From positions 1 through 7,143 of the forward strand of contig JAFZJK010000023.1 of the NCBI GenBank assembly GCA_017553965.1: a DNA stretch of 7,143 bases. The letters are read 5' to 3'. This DNA is from Lachnospiraceae bacterium. Its GTDB lineage: Bacteria > Bacillota_A > Clostridia > Lachnospirales > Lachnospiraceae. The notes beneath the pieces are model-generated. The model saw only the letters and a program-made list of their open reading frames with translations. It searched no databases and was not told where the DNA came from. This document shows, piece after piece, positions 5,763-7,143 of this stretch. The translations under genes were made by a program, and so were the position numbers. How positions within the stretch are numbered: position 1 is the first letter of the stretch; the number at the start of each line of letters is the position of its first letter.

Positions 5763-5777
5763 AAAGGGAGAACGAAA

Positions 5778-7143
5778 ATGAGTGAACCTAAGGAACAGAT
5801 AGTGCAGCTTGATTTTGCGGAGGAGATGAAGACCTCCTTCCGTGATTATGCATTGAGTGTAATACTGGCACGAGCACTGCCGGACGTAAGAGACGGACTA
5901 AAACCTGTTCAGAGAAGAATACTCTATGCGATGAATGAGCTGGGACTTGATCCTAAAAAGCCGCACAGAAAGAGCGCACGTATAGTGGGCGATACCATGG
6001 GTAAATACCATCCTCACGGTGACAGCTCCATATATGATGCACTGGTACACATGACTGAGGATTACTCCTTATCGGTTCCTTTGGTAGATGGACACGGTAA
6101 TTTCGGTTCCATAGACGGTGATGGAGCTGCGGCTATGCGTTATACGGAGGCCAGGCTTTCCGACGGTGCCATGACCATGCTTGAAAACCTCGATAAGGGT
6201 TTGGTGGATTTTATGCCCAACTTTGACGAGAGTGAAAAAGAACCCAAGGTCTTACCTGCCATGCTCCCGAACCTACTTATAAACGGTACGACCGGTATAG
6301 CTGTAGGTATGGCGACCAATATCCCTCCGCATAACCCCGGAGAGGTTATAGACGGAGTTATAGCATATCTTGATAATCCGGATATTACGGAAGAAAAACT
6401 ATTGAAATACATTCCCGGTCCCGATTTCCCCACAGGCGGCATAATAACCAACACCGATGTGCTTCCTGAGATCTATCGTACGGGTGAGGGCAAGATCAGA
6501 GTGCGTGCACGTACCGAAATAGAAAACGGTGAAGCAGGCAGAAAAAACATAGTAGTTACCGAGATACCATACACCATAGCGGGCAATAAGCTTAAGCTGG
6601 TGGAAAACCTTGTATCTCTTATGAAGGATAAGTCTTTTGAAGAAATTTATGATGTAAGGGATGAGTCATCAAAGGAAGGTATCCGTATAGTCATAGAGGT
6701 AAAGAAGGACAGGGATCCGGAGAACCTTTTAAACGGTCTCCTTAAAAAGACATGTATGGAGGATACCTATACGGTAAACCTCCTGGCGGTAAAGGATAAA
6801 CAGCCTATAGTATTCAGCTTAAAGAGCCTGGTTAAAGAGTTCGCCGATTTTCAGGAGATACTCTATACAAAAGAGCATGAATATCTGTTAAATAAAGCCG
6901 AAGCAAGGCAGGAGATAGTAAACGGTCTGCTAAGAGCTACAGACGTGATAGACCTGATCATAGAGATACTGCGCGGAAGTTCATCGGTAAAACAGGCTAA
7001 AGACTGCCTGATATCCGGTATCACCACCGATATCCGTTTTAAGAATCCGGGGTCTGAACAGCAGGCTAAAACCCTTAATTTTACAGAACGACAGGCTGAT
7101 GCGATCCTTGCCATGCCTCTTTCAAAGCTGATCGGACTGGAGA
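5778..7143 (+). CDS. parC: Type IIA DNA topoisomerase subunit A (GyrA/ParC family, probably ParC-type), 3' end outside window
   Basis: DNA breakage and rejoining subunit, partner of the ParE-type protein encoded just upstream. The first 455 residues are present and the frame is still open at the window end; the family is usually about 740-840 residues. The winged-helix domain holds the catalytic pair Arg121-Tyr122 ([10 protein letters not shown]), and the DNA-bending isoleucine is Ile174 in [12 protein letters not shown]; both fall at exactly the E. coli GyrA numbers. The quinolone-contact region reads GDSSIYDAL, with Ser83 and Asp87, the susceptible-type residues. The tower domain and the start of the coiled coil follow ([21 protein letters not shown] at the edge). 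The C-terminal domain, where a GyrA box would separate gyrase from topoisomerase IV, is not visible. [17 protein letters not shown] and the [14 protein letters not shown] stretch resemble the second, ParC-like enzyme of Clostridia, while [19 protein letters not shown] is also GyrA-like. Start: AGGGAG at 5765-5770, seven bases before ATG. It follows the B subunit by 190 bp and is probably co-transcribed. Confidence 0.92.
   Translation, partial: MSEPKEQIVQLDFAEEMKTSFRDYALSVILARALPDVRDGLKPVQRRILYAMNELGLDPKKPHRKSARIVGDTMGKYHPHGDSSIYDALVHMTEDYSLSVPLVDGHGNFGSIDGDGAAAMRYTEARLSDGAMTMLENLDKGLVDFMPNFDESEKEPKVLPAMLPNLLINGTTGIAVGMATNIPPHNPGEVIDGVIAYLDNPDITEEKLLKYIPGPDFPTGGIITNTDVLPEIYRTGEGKIRVRARTEIENGEAGRKNIVVTEIPYTIAGNKLKLVENLVSLMKDKSFEEIYDVRDESSKEGIRIVIEVKKDRDPENLLNGLLKKTCMEDTYTVNLLAVKDKQPIVFSLKSLVKEFADFQEILYTKEHEYLLNKAEARQEIVNGLLRATDVIDLIIEILRGSSSVKQAKDCLISGITTDIRFKNPGSEQQAKTLNFTERQADAILAMPLSKLIGLE

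Larger units (their letters stand above)
5597..5764 (+). other. Two short in-phase ORFs carried by the repeats (probably not genes)
   Basis: ATG at 5597 opens 29 codons to TAA at 5684-5686, and ATG at 5702 opens 20 codons to TAA at 5762-5764. Because the repeat offset is 105 bp, both read the repeat in the same phase and share VSPRDAWR[G/S]TIKRN. Of the two differences between copies, one is synonymous (CGC/CGT Arg) and one is Gly to Ser. Neither ORF has a good ribosome binding site. The first is also in frame with the upstream topoisomerase gene, three codons after its TAA stop. I record them because the phase is conserved, not because translation is shown. Confidence 0.2.

Noticed and set aside
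3650..7143. Main replication-origin gyrB-gyrA locus
   Set aside because: No recF, dnaN or dnaA and no DnaA-box cluster seen upstream; the neighbour is a divergent lipoprotein gene, and motif details favour the second topoisomerase.

Overview
The window looks chromosomal and comes from a low-to-mid-GC Firmicute, most likely a member of the Clostridia close to Lachnospiraceae. The grounds are the long form of HPF, strong AGGAG-type ribosome binding sites, sigma-A-like promoters with AT-rich surroundings, a lipoprotein with a Thr/Pro-rich linker, and ParE/ParC sequences of the type I associate with the second type IIA topoisomerase of Clostridia. The taxon is inferred from sequence character, not from a database match.

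Layout. (1) 17-2323, plus strand: a two-gene unit with hpf (ribosome hibernation factor) followed after 21 bp by a 586-residue CvpA-like membrane protein. It ends in a very strong intrinsic terminator (2331-2377). The membrane protein is unusual. A disordered acidic-then-basic linker of about 195 residues lies between its third and fourth predicted membrane segments, and a domain of about 235 residues that I do not recognise follows the last segment. (2) 2419-3405, minus strand: a lipoprotein with a low-complexity spacer and two tandem copies of a domain of about 85 residues. It is convergent with the first unit. (3) 3406-3649: a divergent control region with one good promoter facing each way, overlapping inverted repeats on the rightward promoter, and a possible 13-codon leader ORF. 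(4) 3650-7143, plus strand: the B and A subunits of a type IIA topoisomerase, the A subunit cut off by the window end.

The 190-bp gap between the two topoisomerase genes is the least ordinary part of the window. It holds two 45-bp direct repeats (43/45 identical, 105 bp apart). Each starts at the 3' edge of a stem-loop and contains a hairpin of its own. Both copies keep the same short reading frame open, and the first copy is in phase with the upstream topoisomerase gene, separated from it by its TAA stop and three further codons. It looks like a structured intergenic repeat element. I see no CRISPR array, tRNA, rRNA, transposase or phage gene.

The topoisomerase pair would act together as an A2B2 enzyme controlling supercoiling or decatenation. 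HPF acts on ribosomes in stationary phase. I see no direct functional link between the two plus-strand units. Apart from the intergenic repeats and the odd CvpA-like protein, the content is housekeeping, and no convincing new multi-gene system is visible.
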